Assembly: GCF_002002925.1 (NCBI RefSeq)
Contig: NZ_CP019511.1
Span: forward strand, 620,001 to 684,000
Direction of reading: 5' to 3'
DNA length: 64,000 nucleotides
Origin: Sphingomonas sp. LM7
Lineage (GTDB): Bacteria; Pseudomonadota; Alphaproteobacteria; Sphingomonadales; Sphingomonadaceae
The translations under genes and the position numbers were made by a program. Below, one piece after another: positions 48,838 through 58,761 of the stretch. Every line of letters begins with the position of its first letter. The first letter of the stretch is position 1. Below the pieces are notes generated by a model. That model was given only the letters and a program-made list of their open reading frames with translations, was not told the origin of the DNA and searched no databases.

Positions 48838-50856
48838 ATGTATTTCCGCCTCGCCGCCGTATCGCTCGCCGTCCTTGCCCAAGGCATCGCCGCGGCCGAA
48901 GCGCGCGAATGCGTGCAGTCGCCGGCCAAGGTGATCGAGCTGTGCGTCGACGTGCAGGACGGCAAGGCGACCTACGACGTCCGCCGCGCGGGCAAGCCGG
49001 TGCTGGCGCCGGGCGAACTCGGGCTGAGCTTCGAGGGCGAACCGACGGCACGCTTCGCCACGCTGGCCAATCCGCGCCGCAGTGTAGTCGATACCAGCTG
49101 GGAACAGCCTTGGGGCGAGCAGCGGGTGATCCGCGACCGCCACAACGCGCTGACTGTCACGATCGGCGGCGATACCCCGCTCAACCGCGCAGTGGACGTC
49201 ACCTTCCGCGTCTTCGACGACGGGTTCGGGCTGCGCTACGGCTATGCCGGGCTCGCGGCGGGGCAGGCGGTGAAGGTGACTGCCGACCTTACCCAGTTTC
49301 GCCCGGTCGGAGCGCAACAGGCCTGGTGGTATCAGGCGCTCGGGCAAGAGCGTGACGAATATCTCTACACCCAGACCGACGCGCGCCGCATTACCCTGGC
49401 CGAGACGCCGCTTACGCTCAAGGGCGACAATGGCGTCTACCTGTCGTTCCACGAAGCGGCACTGGTCGATTTCCCCAGCATGCTGCTCGCAGGCAACGGC
49501 ACGGGCACGCTCACCGCATCGCTGATGCCCCGGCCGGACGGCACCGCGGCGCACAAGATCGGCCCCTTCACCACGCCGTGGCGTACCGTATTGATCGGCG
49601 ACAGCGCCGGCGCGCTTGCCGACAGCCGCATCGAACTCAACCTCAACGAGCCCAACAAGCTGGGTGACGTCGCGTGGTTCAAGCCGGGCAAATATGTCGG
49701 CATCTGGTGGGAGATGCATCTCAACCACTCGACCTGGGGCAGCGGCTATCGCCACGGCGCCAACACCGACAACGTCAAACGCTATATCGATTTCGCGGCG
49801 AAGAGCGGATTCGGCGGCGTGCTGGTCGAGGGCTGGAACCAGGGCTGGGACGGCGACTGGATCGCCAATGGCGACAAGTTCAGCTTCACCAAAGCCTATC
49901 CCGATTTCGACGCGCCGGCGCTGGCCGCCTATGCGCGCGGCAGGGGCGTCGCGCTGATCGGCCATAACGAGACCGGCGGCGGCGTGGAGAATTATGCCGC
50001 GCAGCTCGAGGACGCGATGGCGTTCTACGAAGGGCTCGGCGTGCATGTGGTCAAGACCGGTTATGTCCGCCATAGCGGCGACATTGCCGATGGCGCGGGC
50101 GGCAAGCAGTGGTTCGCGGGGCAATATATGGTCCGCCACCACCAGCGCGTCGCCGAAGTCGCCGCGAAGCACCGCATCGCGATCGACGCGCACGAGCCGG
50201 TCAAGGATACCGGGCTGCGCCGCACGTGGCCCAACATGGTCAGCCGTGAGGGCGCGCGGGGGCAGGAGTTCAACGCCTGGGGCAATCCCACCAATCCGCC
50301 CGAGCACCTCGCCATCCTGCCGTTCACGCGGATGCTTGCCGGGCCGATGGACTACACCCCGGGCATCTTCGATCTCGCCCATGGCAAGACCGAACTGACG
50401 CGCCGCGTCCAGTCGACGCTGGCGACCCAGCTTGCCGAATATGTCGTGCTCTATTCGCCGGTGCAGATGGCCGCCGACCTGCCCGAGAATTACGAGGCGC
50501 GGCCCGACGCCTTCCAGTTCATCAAGGACGTGCCCACCGACTGGGAGCACTCCCGTACGCTGCAGGGCGAGATCGGTGATTTCGTCGTGGTCGCGCGGCA
50601 GGAGCGCGGCGGCGCCGACTGGTATCTCGGCGCGATTACCGACGAGGAGGCGCGCACGCTGCGCCAGTCCTTGTCCTTCCTGAGCAAGGGCATGCGCTAT
50701 GAAGCGCAGATCTACGCCGACGGGGCAGGGGCCGACTACCGCACCAACCCCCAGGCCTATCGCATCGAGAAGCGCGTGGTGACGCGCGAAGACGTCCTCG
50801 ATCTGGCGCTTGCCCCCGGCGGCGGGACGGCGATCCGGTTCAAGGCGCTGCGCTAA
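48838..50856 (+). CDS. GH97 alpha-glucosidase (SusB-like), inverting type
   Basis: 672 residues with a signal peptide (hydrophobic residues 4-20, AEARE). Domains: N-terminal beta-sandwich (to about 290), catalytic barrel, C-terminal beta domain. Active-site segments: GHNETGG with Glu378, AHEPVKDTG with Glu453, and REGARGQEF with Glu471, the Glu trio of inverting SusB-type enzymes. At the spot where retaining GH97 members have a nucleophile Asp, this protein has Gly408 (VKTGYV). It should release glucose from malto-oligosaccharides in the periplasm. Follows the TonB receptor after a terminator. Confidence 0.93.
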   Translation: MYFRLAAVSLAVLAQGIAAAEARECVQSPAKVIELCVDVQDGKATYDVRRAGKPVLAPGELGLSFEGEPTARFATLANPRRSVVDTSWEQPWGEQRVIRDRHNALTVTIGGDTPLNRAVDVTFRVFDDGFGLRYGYAGLAAGQAVKVTADLTQFRPVGAQQAWWYQALGQERDEYLYTQTDARRITLAETPLTLKGDNGVYLSFHEAALVDFPSMLLAGNGTGTLTASLMPRPDGTAAHKIGPFTTPWRTVLIGDSAGALADSRIELNLNEPNKLGDVAWFKPGKYVGIWWEMHLNHSTWGSGYRHGANTDNVKRYIDFAAKSGFGGVLVEGWNQGWDGDWIANGDKFSFTKAYPDFDAPALAAYARGRGVALIGHNETGGGVENYAAQLEDAMAFYEGLGVHVVKTGYVRHSGDIADGAGGKQWFAGQYMVRHHQRVAEVAAKHRIAIDAHEPVKDTGLRRTWPNMVSREGARGQEFNAWGNPTNPPEHLAILPFTRMLAGPMDYTPGIFDLAHGKTELTRRVQSTLATQLAEYVVLYSPVQMAADLPENYEARPDAFQFIKDVPTDWEHSRTLQGEIGDFVVVARQERGGADWYLGAITDEEARTLRQSLSFLSKGMRYEAQIYADGAGADYRTNPQAYRIEKRVVTREDVLDLALAPGGGTAIRFKALR

Positions 50857-50868
50857 GGCCAGTTAATT

Positions 50869-50889
50869 CCCCTCTCTTGCAGGGAGGGG
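50869..50889. repeat. CCCTCCC-family hairpin after GH97
   Basis: CCCCTCTCT, TGC, AGGGAGGGG: nine-base stem with one mismatch, 13 bases beyond the GH97 stop. Same family as 13539-13643 and 17363-17507. No T-run follows. Confidence 0.65.
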
Positions 50890-51014
50890 AGTCCGGAGAG
50901 GGAAGCAATCACTCCGATCCTCTGCTAAGCACTGAATCAACGGGGGTGCGCAGCCAGCAATGTCTGGTTCGGCGTTTCCGCGCGTCTTTAGTGCAGAAGG
51001 AGCCCGAGCCGGCA

Positions 51015-51491
51015 ATGTCGAGCCTAATCGAGATGTTGGCCAGGGCGAGGCGAGCCGTGCTGCGGCGCGGGGTCTCGGAAGAGGATGCGGACGAGTTGGT
51101 GCAGGATGCTTTCCTGAAGGTCGAGCAATATGAGCGGACGCACGCTGCGCGCTCGCGCGAGGCGTTGCTCGTCACCGCCGCAGTCAATTTGTCGATCGAC
51201 CGCAGCCGTCGCCGTGCCCGCGCGCCCTTCGTCGACATCGACGATTTCCATGCGATCGCCGACGCCACGCCCGATCCCTCGCAGATCGTCGAGCAGCAGG
51301 CGCGGCTGCGCCATGCCGCCGAGGGACTGACCCAGCTTCCCGAGCGCACCCGGCGCATCCTGCTCAAGCGGCGGCTTGAGGATATGAGCTATGCCGAGAT
51401 CGCCGCGTCGGAGGACATGTCGGTCGCCGCGGTGGAAAAGCAGGTCGCGCGCGCCACGCTTCAGCTGATGAAGTGGATGGCGGAATGGTGA
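51015..51491 (+). CDS. ECF sigma factor, FecI-like
   Basis: 158 residues from the ATG at 51015. Region 2 is short (EEDADELVQDAFLKVEQYE, with the RNA polymerase-binding D-x2-Q-D/E stretch), and region 4 has LPERTRRILLKRRLEDMSYA and a helix-turn-helix around IAASEDMSVAAVEKQVARA. FecI-type sigma factors transcribe their TonB-receptor operon when the receptor signals through FecR. Overlaps the FecR gene by seven bases. The in-frame stretch upstream to 50877 crosses a repeat and intergenic DNA and is not counted. Confidence 0.92.
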   Translation: MSSLIEMLARARRAVLRRGVSEEDADELVQDAFLKVEQYERTHAARSREALLVTAAVNLSIDRSRRRARAPFVDIDDFHAIADATPDPSQIVEQQARLRHAAEGLTQLPERTRRILLKRRLEDMSYAEIAASEDMSVAAVEKQVARATLQLMKWMAEW

Positions 51492-52453
51492 GCCCCGATC
51501 CGCTGCTCCGCAGGGACGTCGATGCCGAGGCTGCCGCGTGGCTGGCGCGGCTGCAGGATTCGGATCGCAGCGCCGCCACCGAAACCGCGTTCAAGGCATG
51601 GGCCCACGCCGATCCCGCCAACGAGGAAGCGTTCGAGCGCGCTACCGAGATCTGGGCGATGATCCCGGGTGCGATGCTGTGCGCCGATGCGCCGGTGTCG
51701 GCACCCGTGCCGCTTCCGGTCCGGCGCAGCTCGGGCCTGCGCGTCACGGCGTTCGCGCTAGCCGCGTCGCTGCTGCTGATCGTGGGAGCGGGCAGCGGCT
51801 GGTGGCTGTTCGCGCGGCCGATCGACTATGCCACGCGCATCGGCGAGCAGAAGGTCGCGACGCTGGAGGACGGCAGCCGCGTCGCGCTCAACACCGATAC
51901 CGAGATCGACGTCGCTTTCGAAAAGGACGTGCGCCGCGTCACGCTGGAGCGCGGCGAGGCGATGTTCGAAGTCGCACCCAATCCGGATCGTCCGTTCATC
52001 GTCCGTGCCGGCGACAAGCTGGTCAAGGCGATCGGCACCAGCTTCATCGTCCGCCGCGAGGGCAGCGGCGTCGTGGTGACGCTGATCCAGGGCAAGGTGT
52101 CGGTCAGCGACGTTTCGGCGGGGGCCGCGCGTCCGACTTTGCTCGCGGCGGGCGAGCGGCTTACTGCCGCCGGCCCCAACGCCACCCCGCTGATCGACCA
52201 GCCGGCGCTGGACGCGGCGACCGCCTGGCGCCGGGGGCAGGCGATGTTCAGCGATGCGCCGCTCGCCGCTGCGGTCGTCGAGCTCAACCGCTATGGCGGC
52301 CCGCGCATCACGATCGACGATCCGCACCTCGCCTCGCTGCGCGTGTCGGGCGTATTCGCAACCAACGACACCGCCGAATTCGCCAATGCCGTTGCCGCCC
52401 TGCATGGGCTTCGTGTCCAGAAAACCGGCGACGAACTGCATTTATTGCGCTGA
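51485..52453 (+). CDS. FecR-type anti-sigma factor/regulator
   Basis: 322 residues. N-terminal DUF4880-like cytoplasmic domain (DAEAAAWLARLQDSDRSA, AWAHADPANEEAFERATEIW), one TM helix (about 85-105), periplasmic FecR domain (VATLEDGSRVALNTDTEIDV), then a C-terminal STN-like DUF4974 region (ITIDDPHLASLRVSGVFATN). It holds the sigma factor at the membrane and receives the signal from the STN domain of the receptor downstream. Start at the ATG that overlaps the sigma stop; a GTG one codon later is also possible. Confidence 0.93.
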   Translation: MVSPDPLLRRDVDAEAAAWLARLQDSDRSAATETAFKAWAHADPANEEAFERATEIWAMIPGAMLCADAPVSAPVPLPVRRSSGLRVTAFALAASLLLIVGAGSGWWLFARPIDYATRIGEQKVATLEDGSRVALNTDTEIDVAFEKDVRRVTLERGEAMFEVAPNPDRPFIVRAGDKLVKAIGTSFIVRREGSGVVVTLIQGKVSVSDVSAGAARPTLLAAGERLTAAGPNATPLIDQPALDAATAWRRGQAMFSDAPLAAAVVELNRYGGPRITIDDPHLASLRVSGVFATNDTAEFANAVAALHGLRVQKTGDELHLLR

Positions 52454-52564
52454 GCGCTCGGCAGGTGACATTTTTGTTTCCCGCCCGTGTCGGTTTCGCA
52501 CTGCAGCATCGTCTACTCCTGTGAGGGGTCGCAAATCCTCGCGGTCCCGAACGGGGGGAATCGA

Positions 52565-55500
52565 ATGGTATCGAAGGTTACGCTTTCGGCGTTTGCCGCA
52601 ACGGCATGCGTGGTTGCCGGTCCTGTGGGCGCGCATGCCCAGGCCCGCTATTCCTTCGACCTGCCCGTCCAGCCGCTCGACAAGTCGCTCCGCGCCGTCG
52701 CCTCGCGCACCGGCTCGAACATCGTGTTCGCGGACGATGCGGTACGCGGAAAGTCCGCGCCGGCGCTGCGCGGCGATTTCGACACCAAGACCGCCTATCG
52801 CCAGCTGCTCGCGGGATCGGGCCTGACGCTCAGCGTCACGAGCGGGGGCTCGTACGTCGTCAATCGTCCGCACACGCAGGGGAGCAGCGGCGACACCGGC
52901 GCGATCCTTGGCCATGTCGCCGAGGCCGATGGCAGCCGCAACGTCGCCGGCGCGCTGGTCCGCATCGTCGAGACCGGCCAGACCACCCGCGCCGACGATC
53001 TCGGCAACTTCCGGTTTCCGAGCGTCCCCGCAGGCAGCTACACCCTGGAGATCTCGTTCCTCGGCTTTCCGACCCTGGTCCAGACCATCGACGTGACCAG
53101 CGGCAGCGACGCATCGGTCGAGCTCGCCATGGGCGACGGCGCGAGCGAGATCGTCGTCTATGGCTCGCGCAGCGCCCGCGCCAACGCGCTCAACCTCCAG
53201 CGCACCGCGTCGAACAATTCGGACGTGATCTCCGCCGACGATCTCGGCAATTTCACCGGCACCACCTTTGCGGACGCGCTGCGCCGCACTGCGGGCGTCT
53301 CGTTCCAGCGGGACAGCGTGACCGGCGACGGCACCAACGTCATCGTCCGCGGGCTCGATCCCGACATGAACAGCGTCAAGTTGAACGGCCTGCAGCTGCC
53401 GGTGGGCAACGGCACCGGCCGTTCGGCCGATCTCAGCAATCTGCTGGCGGATTCGGTCAGCCGGATCACGATCAGCAAGAGCCTGCTCCCCAGCCAGGAC
53501 AGCGCCGGCACCGGCGGACTGATCGAAATCGAGACGCTGTCGCCGCTCAACCGCCCGCGCCGCTACGCCAATTTCCAGCTCGAAGGCGGCTTGAGCGGCA
53601 AGGACTTCAGCAAGGACCTGCTCGCCTCGGGCACGATCGCCGGCCGCTTCGGCGCGCAGGACAATTTCGGCATCAGCGCCTCGGTTCAGTACCGCCGCAA
53701 TGCGGTGCGCAACGTCTCGTACAACACGGTGACCCGGTTCGGCGCGTTCCTGCCCAATGCCGCGAACGGCACGCCGACGCTGACCACTGCGGAGGGCGTC
53801 GACCCGCGCGCGACCTTTCCCTTCGTCGCCGGGGACGACGACGCCTATGTCCTCCAGCTGGAGACCAGCTTCAATCATGTGAAGCAGACCACGCTGGCGG
53901 CGACCGTATCGGCCGAGTGGCAGGTCGCCGACCACACCAACTGGAAGTTCGATTTCCAGCATGCCGAGGCAGACCGCACCACTTATGACATGAAGGATAC
54001 GTTCGGCGCGCTGAGCAAATATTCGGATATCCCTGGCGGCGACGCGATCTCGGCGCTGAACCTCAGCCTGGCGCCGGGCAATGCGGCCCTGCAGCGCTAC
54101 CAGGCCTATCACTATGATCCGAACGCCAAGACGATCACTGATACCTACAGCTTCAACGGCAAGACGACGGCGGGCAAGCTCACCTTCGTCTATCTCGCCG
54201 GCTATGCGCATGGCAGCGAGCGCCACGATCGCAACGCCACGCTCGACATGCGCACGCCCGCTCTCGACGCGACCGCGGCCTATTTCCAGCCCGGCGCCAC
54301 CGATGCGTCGCTCGGCTATATCGTCGGTGCCTTTGGTCGGCGCAGCGGCGATGCCATCCCGATCCCGCTGCTCACCGGTGCCGGCTGGGCGCTGATCAAC
54401 GATCCCTCGCTCTACACGATCACCACCGGCACCGGTCAGATCGACACGAGCACCGGCAGCAACGACCGTTATACCGGCGACGTCAGCCTGCGCTGGGACG
54501 TCGGCGCCGGCCCGCTTACCTATATCCAGGTCGGTGCGCGGTACGAGCGGGCCGAGTTCAAGAGCAACAACGAGCGCGTTCAGTTCGGCGGCAACGCGTC
54601 GCTACAGGCGCTTGGCCTGCCTTTCTCGCCGACCGATCTCACCCGCGTAGGCGTCACCGGTGCGAACTTCACTGCGCTGAGCGAGAAGACGTTCATCAAC
54701 TTCCTCGACAATATCGGCGATTATCCCGCGGTGGTCCTGTCACCGATCGTGCCGGCGATCGGGCAGGACGAGCAGGGCACGCGCGAGGACAATTACGCCG
54801 CCTATGTCCAGACCAGCCTGCAGTTCGGCAAGCTCGAGCTGGTCGGCGGCGTGCGCTACAATCGCACCGATCTGCGCGCCTCCAACCTGCTCTTCCCCAC
54901 CTATATCGGCCCGATCCTGCCGGCGAACGGCGGCGGCTTCGGCGTCGACCTGGCTTTCCAGAACCAGTTCAGCAAACTGGTGACCGAGACGGCGAAGTCC
55001 GAGGACTTCCTGCCGCGCGTGCTGTTCAATTTTCGCCAGAGCGACAATCTGATCTTCCGTGGCGGCTATTTCCTGTCGGTCGCGCGGCCGCAGATCACCA
55101 ATTTGTCGAACCAGACGCGGATCACCTTCATCAATATCCCGATCCCCGGCCCGAACGGCGTGCAGCCGATTCTCCAGCTCAACTCGGGCAATCCGAACCT
55201 GAAGCAGGCGACGACGCACAATTTCGATCTTAGCGCCGAATATTATCACAAGATCGGCATCATCAAGCTCGGCGGCTTCTACAAGCGGATCAACAATTTG
55301 CTTCAGGCCAACGAGACCAACGGCCCCGCCAGCCTCGCCAATGTGACGCTGCCCGACAGCCCCTATTTCCAGGGCCCGCCCTATTTCGATCCGACGAATC
55401 CGCAGAACTTCTTCATCAACGGCGGCGCGCCGATCAACAGCGAGCACCCCGCGACGATCTGGGGCATCGAGGGCCGGTTCGAGCGTCAGTTCGATTTCCT

Positions 55501-55966
55501 GCCCGGCGCGCTGAGCGGCTTGGGCGTGATCGCCAATTATACCTACACCAAGAGCAGCCGCTGGCAGCGGTACAGCTGGGCCGCGGCCCCGGCGGGCCAA
55601 AGCAACCTCTATGAATTCTCCGGCCTGCCGTTCAACCAGCAGCCCGAGCATTCGGGCACGGTCGCGCTGAACTACAACAAGTTCGGTTTCGACGGCACGC
55701 TGGCCTACAGCTTCCAGTCGCAGACGCTGAACAATTTCATCCCGCGCGGGCTCTCGGTCTATGACAAGGGCGTCCAGACGCTCGATCTGCGTGCCGAATA
55801 TTATGTCGATCCCAGGACCCGCAACTACCGGATCTATTTCGAGGCATCGGACTTGCTCAAGGGTACGCAGACGCCCGACGTCCAGCAGCTGATCGCCGGC
55901 TATTACACCCGCGCGACCTATCTCGGCGGCCGCAAGTTCAAGATCGGCGCCTCAGTCACCTTCTGA
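52565..55966 (+). CDS. TonB-dependent transducer with STN domain (FecA-like)
   Basis: 1133 residues from the ATG at 52565. Order: signal peptide (ending GAHAQA), STN signalling domain (YSFDLPVQPLDKSLRAVASR, about 28-105), carboxypeptidase-regulatory-like beta domain (about 115-195, GALVRIVETGQTTRADD), TonB box-like SEIVVYGSR, plug, and a 22-strand barrel ending KFKIGASVTF. The STN domain contacts FecR, so ligand binding should trigger the upstream sigma factor. The ligand is unknown: siderophore, polysaccharide or, given the M16 protease gene downstream, a protein or peptide. Confidence 0.94.
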   Translation: MVSKVTLSAFAATACVVAGPVGAHAQARYSFDLPVQPLDKSLRAVASRTGSNIVFADDAVRGKSAPALRGDFDTKTAYRQLLAGSGLTLSVTSGGSYVVNRPHTQGSSGDTGAILGHVAEADGSRNVAGALVRIVETGQTTRADDLGNFRFPSVPAGSYTLEISFLGFPTLVQTIDVTSGSDASVELAMGDGASEIVVYGSRSARANALNLQRTASNNSDVISADDLGNFTGTTFADALRRTAGVSFQRDSVTGDGTNVIVRGLDPDMNSVKLNGLQLPVGNGTGRSADLSNLLADSVSRITISKSLLPSQDSAGTGGLIEIETLSPLNRPRRYANFQLEGGLSGKDFSKDLLASGTIAGRFGAQDNFGISASVQYRRNAVRNVSYNTVTRFGAFLPNAANGTPTLTTAEGVDPRATFPFVAGDDDAYVLQLETSFNHVKQTTLAATVSAEWQVADHTNWKFDFQHAEADRTTYDMKDTFGALSKYSDIPGGDAISALNLSLAPGNAALQRYQAYHYDPNAKTITDTYSFNGKTTAGKLTFVYLAGYAHGSERHDRNATLDMRTPALDATAAYFQPGATDASLGYIVGAFGRRSGDAIPIPLLTGAGWALINDPSLYTITTGTGQIDTSTGSNDRYTGDVSLRWDVGAGPLTYIQVGARYERAEFKSNNERVQFGGNASLQALGLPFSPTDLTRVGVTGANFTALSEKTFINFLDNIGDYPAVVLSPIVPAIGQDEQGTREDNYAAYVQTSLQFGKLELVGGVRYNRTDLRASNLLFPTYIGPILPANGGGFGVDLAFQNQFSKLVTETAKSEDFLPRVLFNFRQSDNLIFRGGYFLSVARPQITNLSNQTRITFINIPIPGPNGVQPILQLNSGNPNLKQATTHNFDLSAEYYHKIGIIKLGGFYKRINNLLQANETNGPASLANVTLPDSPYFQGPPYFDPTNPQNFFINGGAPINSEHPATIWGIEGRFERQFDFLPGALSGLGVIANYTYTKSSRWQRYSWAAAPAGQSNLYEFSGLPFNQQPEHSGTVALNYNKFGFDGTLAYSFQSQTLNNFIPRGLSVYDKGVQTLDLRAEYYVDPRTRNYRIYFEASDLLKGTQTPDVQQLIAGYYTRATYLGGRKFKIGASVTF

Positions 55967-55985
55967 AGAACGCAAGCATAGTCAT

Positions 55986-56015
55986 TGCCGGCTCCAGCCC
56001 TTGCGGGAGCCGGCA
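55986..56015 (+). terminator. hairpin between receptor and M16 protease gene
   Basis: TGCCGGCTCC (55986-55995), ten-base loop, GGAGCCGGCA (56006-56015), then TTCTC. A strong ten-base stem but a poor T-run. It may reduce, not abolish, readthrough from the receptor gene to the protease gene 22 bases further on. Confidence 0.55.
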
Positions 56016-56037
56016 TTCTCCCAAGGAAGCCATCGTC

Positions 56038-58755
56038 ATGAAGTCCAGCAAACTGCTTCTCGCAGCGGCGGCGCTCGCCATCGCCACGGCGCTGCCCGCC
56101 GCCGCGCAGGAGCTTGCGCCCTATCAGCAGTTCACTCTCGCCAACGGACTGCGCGTGGTGGTGCACGAGGACCATAATACCCCCAAGGTGGCGGTGTCGG
56201 TCTGGTATCACGTCGGCTCGATGAACGAGCCGCAAGGCAAGTCCGGCTTCGCGCATCTGTTCGAGCATCTGATGTTCAATGGCTCCGAGCATCACGATAA
56301 GGAATATATGCCGCCGCTCCAGGAAGTCGGCGTGTCGGGAGTCAACGGCGCGACCGCGCTCGATCAGACCTGGTATTACGAGATCGTCCCGACCGGCGGG
56401 CTCGAACGGGTGCTGTGGCTCGAATCCGATCGCATGGGCTATCTGCTCGGCGCGGTGACTCAGGCCAAGCTCGACGAGCAGCGCGCGGTCGTCCAGAACG
56501 AGAAGCGCACGCGCGAGAACCAGCCTTATGCGTTGATGGACGAGCGCGCGGGCGCGGGCGTCTTCCCGCCGGGCCATCCCTATCACCATTCGACGATCGG
56601 CTCGATGGAGGACCTCAACGCCGCCTCGCTGGAAGACGTGAAGTCGTGGTTCCGCGAATATTATGGCGCGTCGAACGCCGTGGTCACGCTCTCGGGCGAC
56701 GTCACCGTCGCGCAGGCCAAAGCGCTGATGGAGAAGTATTTCGGCGGCATCCCCGCGGGGCCGCCGACCGGGCGGGTGACCGCATGGGTGCCCGTGCTCG
56801 ATCGCGACAAGAGCGAAGTGATGCAGGAAGCGGTGCCGCAGACCGCCATCGCATGGAACTGGCCCGTTCCCGGCCGCGGCACGGCGGAAGCGCCGGCGTT
56901 GCGGATGGCAGCGCAGGTGCTCGGCCGCGGCAAGACCTCGCGGCTCTATCAGGCGCTCGTCCACGACCAGCAGATCGCGACTTCGGCTTCGGCGAGCTAT
57001 GGCGCCTTTGCGATCGCGGGGACCTTCTCGGTCGATGTGCGGCTCAAGCCCGATGTCGATCGCGCTAAGGCCGAGGCGGCGGTGAAGGCCGTGCTCGCCG
57101 AATTCTTCGCCAAGGGGCCGACCGAAGCCGAGCTCAAGCGTACGCGCACGACTTCCTATGCCGATACCGCGCGGTCGATGGAGTCGATCTACGTCAAGGC
57201 GATGGCGCTGTCGGACGGCGCACTGTTCGCCAACAATCCGGGGCAATATCAGGTCGAGGAGCAGAGGTTCGCGGCAGTCACGGCGCAAGAAGTTCGCACC
57301 GCAGTCGGCGGCTGGCTGACCAAGCCGTCGTACCGGCTGACCGTGCTTCCGTATGGCAGCCACAGTGTCGTCGCCGACACCGCCGACCGCACCAAGCTGC
57401 CGCCGCTCGGGCCTTCGCCCGAACTCAAGCTGCCGGCGCTGCGCGAGGCGAAGCTTTCGAACGGCATCCGCGTCGTCCTGTCCGAGCGACCGGGCACGCC
57501 CACGGTCGAACTCGCAATGGTGTTCGACGCGGGCCAGGCCGCCGAACAGCATATGAAGCGCGGGCTGCAGGGCTTCACGCTCGGCATGATGGACGAAGGC
57601 ACCATCAAACTCAGCGCACAGGCCTTTGCCGAGCAGCAGGCAGTGCTCGGCGCCCGGATCTGGGCACATAGCGATGCCGATACCGCCGACTTCGCACTTT
57701 CGGCGCTGCCCCGCGCGCTGCCCGAGACGGTGGCCTTGTGGGCCGACTATATCCGCAACCCCGGCTTCCGGGCCGAGGATCTCGAGCGCGACCGCGCGAT
57801 GCACCTCTCGGGGTTGTCGCAGTCGCTGGTCGATCCCAGCGACATCGCCCAGCGCACCTTCGGTAACCTGCTCTACGGTGCCGACCACGCCTATGGCGTA
57901 GCGCTCGCCGGGCGCGAGGAGACGATCAAGGCGCTCAGCCGCGAGGATCTGACGGCGTTTCACGAAAGCTGGATCCGGCCTGACAACGCCGTGATCTACG
58001 CCTCGGGCAACACCGACATGGCCGCGCTGACCACCACGCTGGAAAAGGCGTTCGGCGACTGGAAGGCGCCGGCCCGCGCCAAGGGCGTCAAGACGCTCGA
58101 CGCCGTTGCCGGGCAGGCCGCGCCGCGCATCGTGTTGGTCGACAGGCCTGGCGCGATCCAGTCGGTAATCCGCGTCGGCCAGATCATGCCGTCGGGGCTC
58201 GACTCGAAGGATTTCGAGCTTGGCGCGATGAACGACGTGCTCGGCGGCAACTTCACTGCGCGGCTCAACATGAACCTGCGCGAAGGCAAGGGCTGGACCT
58301 ATGGTGCCAACAGCTACATCGCCGACGCGCGCGGGCCCCAGGCGTTCGGGATCGCCACCAGCATCCAGACCGACAAGACCGCCGAGGCGCTGAGCGAGAT
58401 CGACAAGGAAGTCCGCGGGATCAACAAGACGCGCCCCGCGACGCAGGCCGAACTCGACTTGCTCGCCAAGGGGCAGGTGCTGGCGCTGCCGGGCCAGTTC
58501 GAGACCAACCAGGCGATGGTCGGCTATCTCCAGTACGTGAACCGCTTTGGCCGGCCATATGACTACATCACCACGCTGCCGAAGCGGTATCAGGCGCTGA
58601 CTCCCGCGACGATCACCACCACCGCGACGATGCTCAAGCCCGACGCACTGACCTGGGTGATCGTCGGCGACCTTGCCAAGGTCGAGGCGAAGATCCGCGC
58701 GCTCAACCTGGGCCCGGTCGAAGTCTGGGACGCGGAAGGCCGCAAGCTGCGCTGA
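56038..58755 (+). CDS. exported M16 family zinc protease (two-domain)
   Basis: 905 residues with a signal peptide (KLLLAAAALAIATALPAAAQ). The N-terminal half has the inverted zinc motif H-x2-E-H (HLFEH, residues 73-77) and the distal Glu region (RAVVQNEKRTRENQPY), so it is active. The C-terminal half is a second, inactive M16 clam-shell half. Periplasmic single-chain M16 proteases of this size include PqqL and FusC, which digest proteins or peptides after TonB-dependent import. The 72-base gap to the receptor gene, same strand, suggests joint expression despite the hairpin. Confidence 0.94.
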   Translation: MKSSKLLLAAAALAIATALPAAAQELAPYQQFTLANGLRVVVHEDHNTPKVAVSVWYHVGSMNEPQGKSGFAHLFEHLMFNGSEHHDKEYMPPLQEVGVSGVNGATALDQTWYYEIVPTGGLERVLWLESDRMGYLLGAVTQAKLDEQRAVVQNEKRTRENQPYALMDERAGAGVFPPGHPYHHSTIGSMEDLNAASLEDVKSWFREYYGASNAVVTLSGDVTVAQAKALMEKYFGGIPAGPPTGRVTAWVPVLDRDKSEVMQEAVPQTAIAWNWPVPGRGTAEAPALRMAAQVLGRGKTSRLYQALVHDQQIATSASASYGAFAIAGTFSVDVRLKPDVDRAKAEAAVKAVLAEFFAKGPTEAELKRTRTTSYADTARSMESIYVKAMALSDGALFANNPGQYQVEEQRFAAVTAQEVRTAVGGWLTKPSYRLTVLPYGSHSVVADTADRTKLPPLGPSPELKLPALREAKLSNGIRVVLSERPGTPTVELAMVFDAGQAAEQHMKRGLQGFTLGMMDEGTIKLSAQAFAEQQAVLGARIWAHSDADTADFALSALPRALPETVALWADYIRNPGFRAEDLERDRAMHLSGLSQSLVDPSDIAQRTFGNLLYGADHAYGVALAGREETIKALSREDLTAFHESWIRPDNAVIYASGNTDMAALTTTLEKAFGDWKAPARAKGVKTLDAVAGQAAPRIVLVDRPGAIQSVIRVGQIMPSGLDSKDFELGAMNDVLGGNFTARLNMNLREGKGWTYGANSYIADARGPQAFGIATSIQTDKTAEALSEIDKEVRGINKTRPATQAELDLLAKGQVLALPGQFETNQAMVGYLQYVNRFGRPYDYITTLPKRYQALTPATITTTATMLKPDALTWVIVGDLAKVEAKIRALNLGPVEVWDAEGRKLR

Positions 58756-58761
58756 GCGAAC

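Noticed and set aside
45946..50550. 1534-codon open frame on the minus strand opposite the TonB receptor and GH97 genes
   Set aside because: The plus-strand products are clear family members across the whole region. The antisense product is rich in Arg/Ala/Asp/His low-complexity sequence with no domain. Long antisense frames are expected in high-GC DNA with strong third-position bias.
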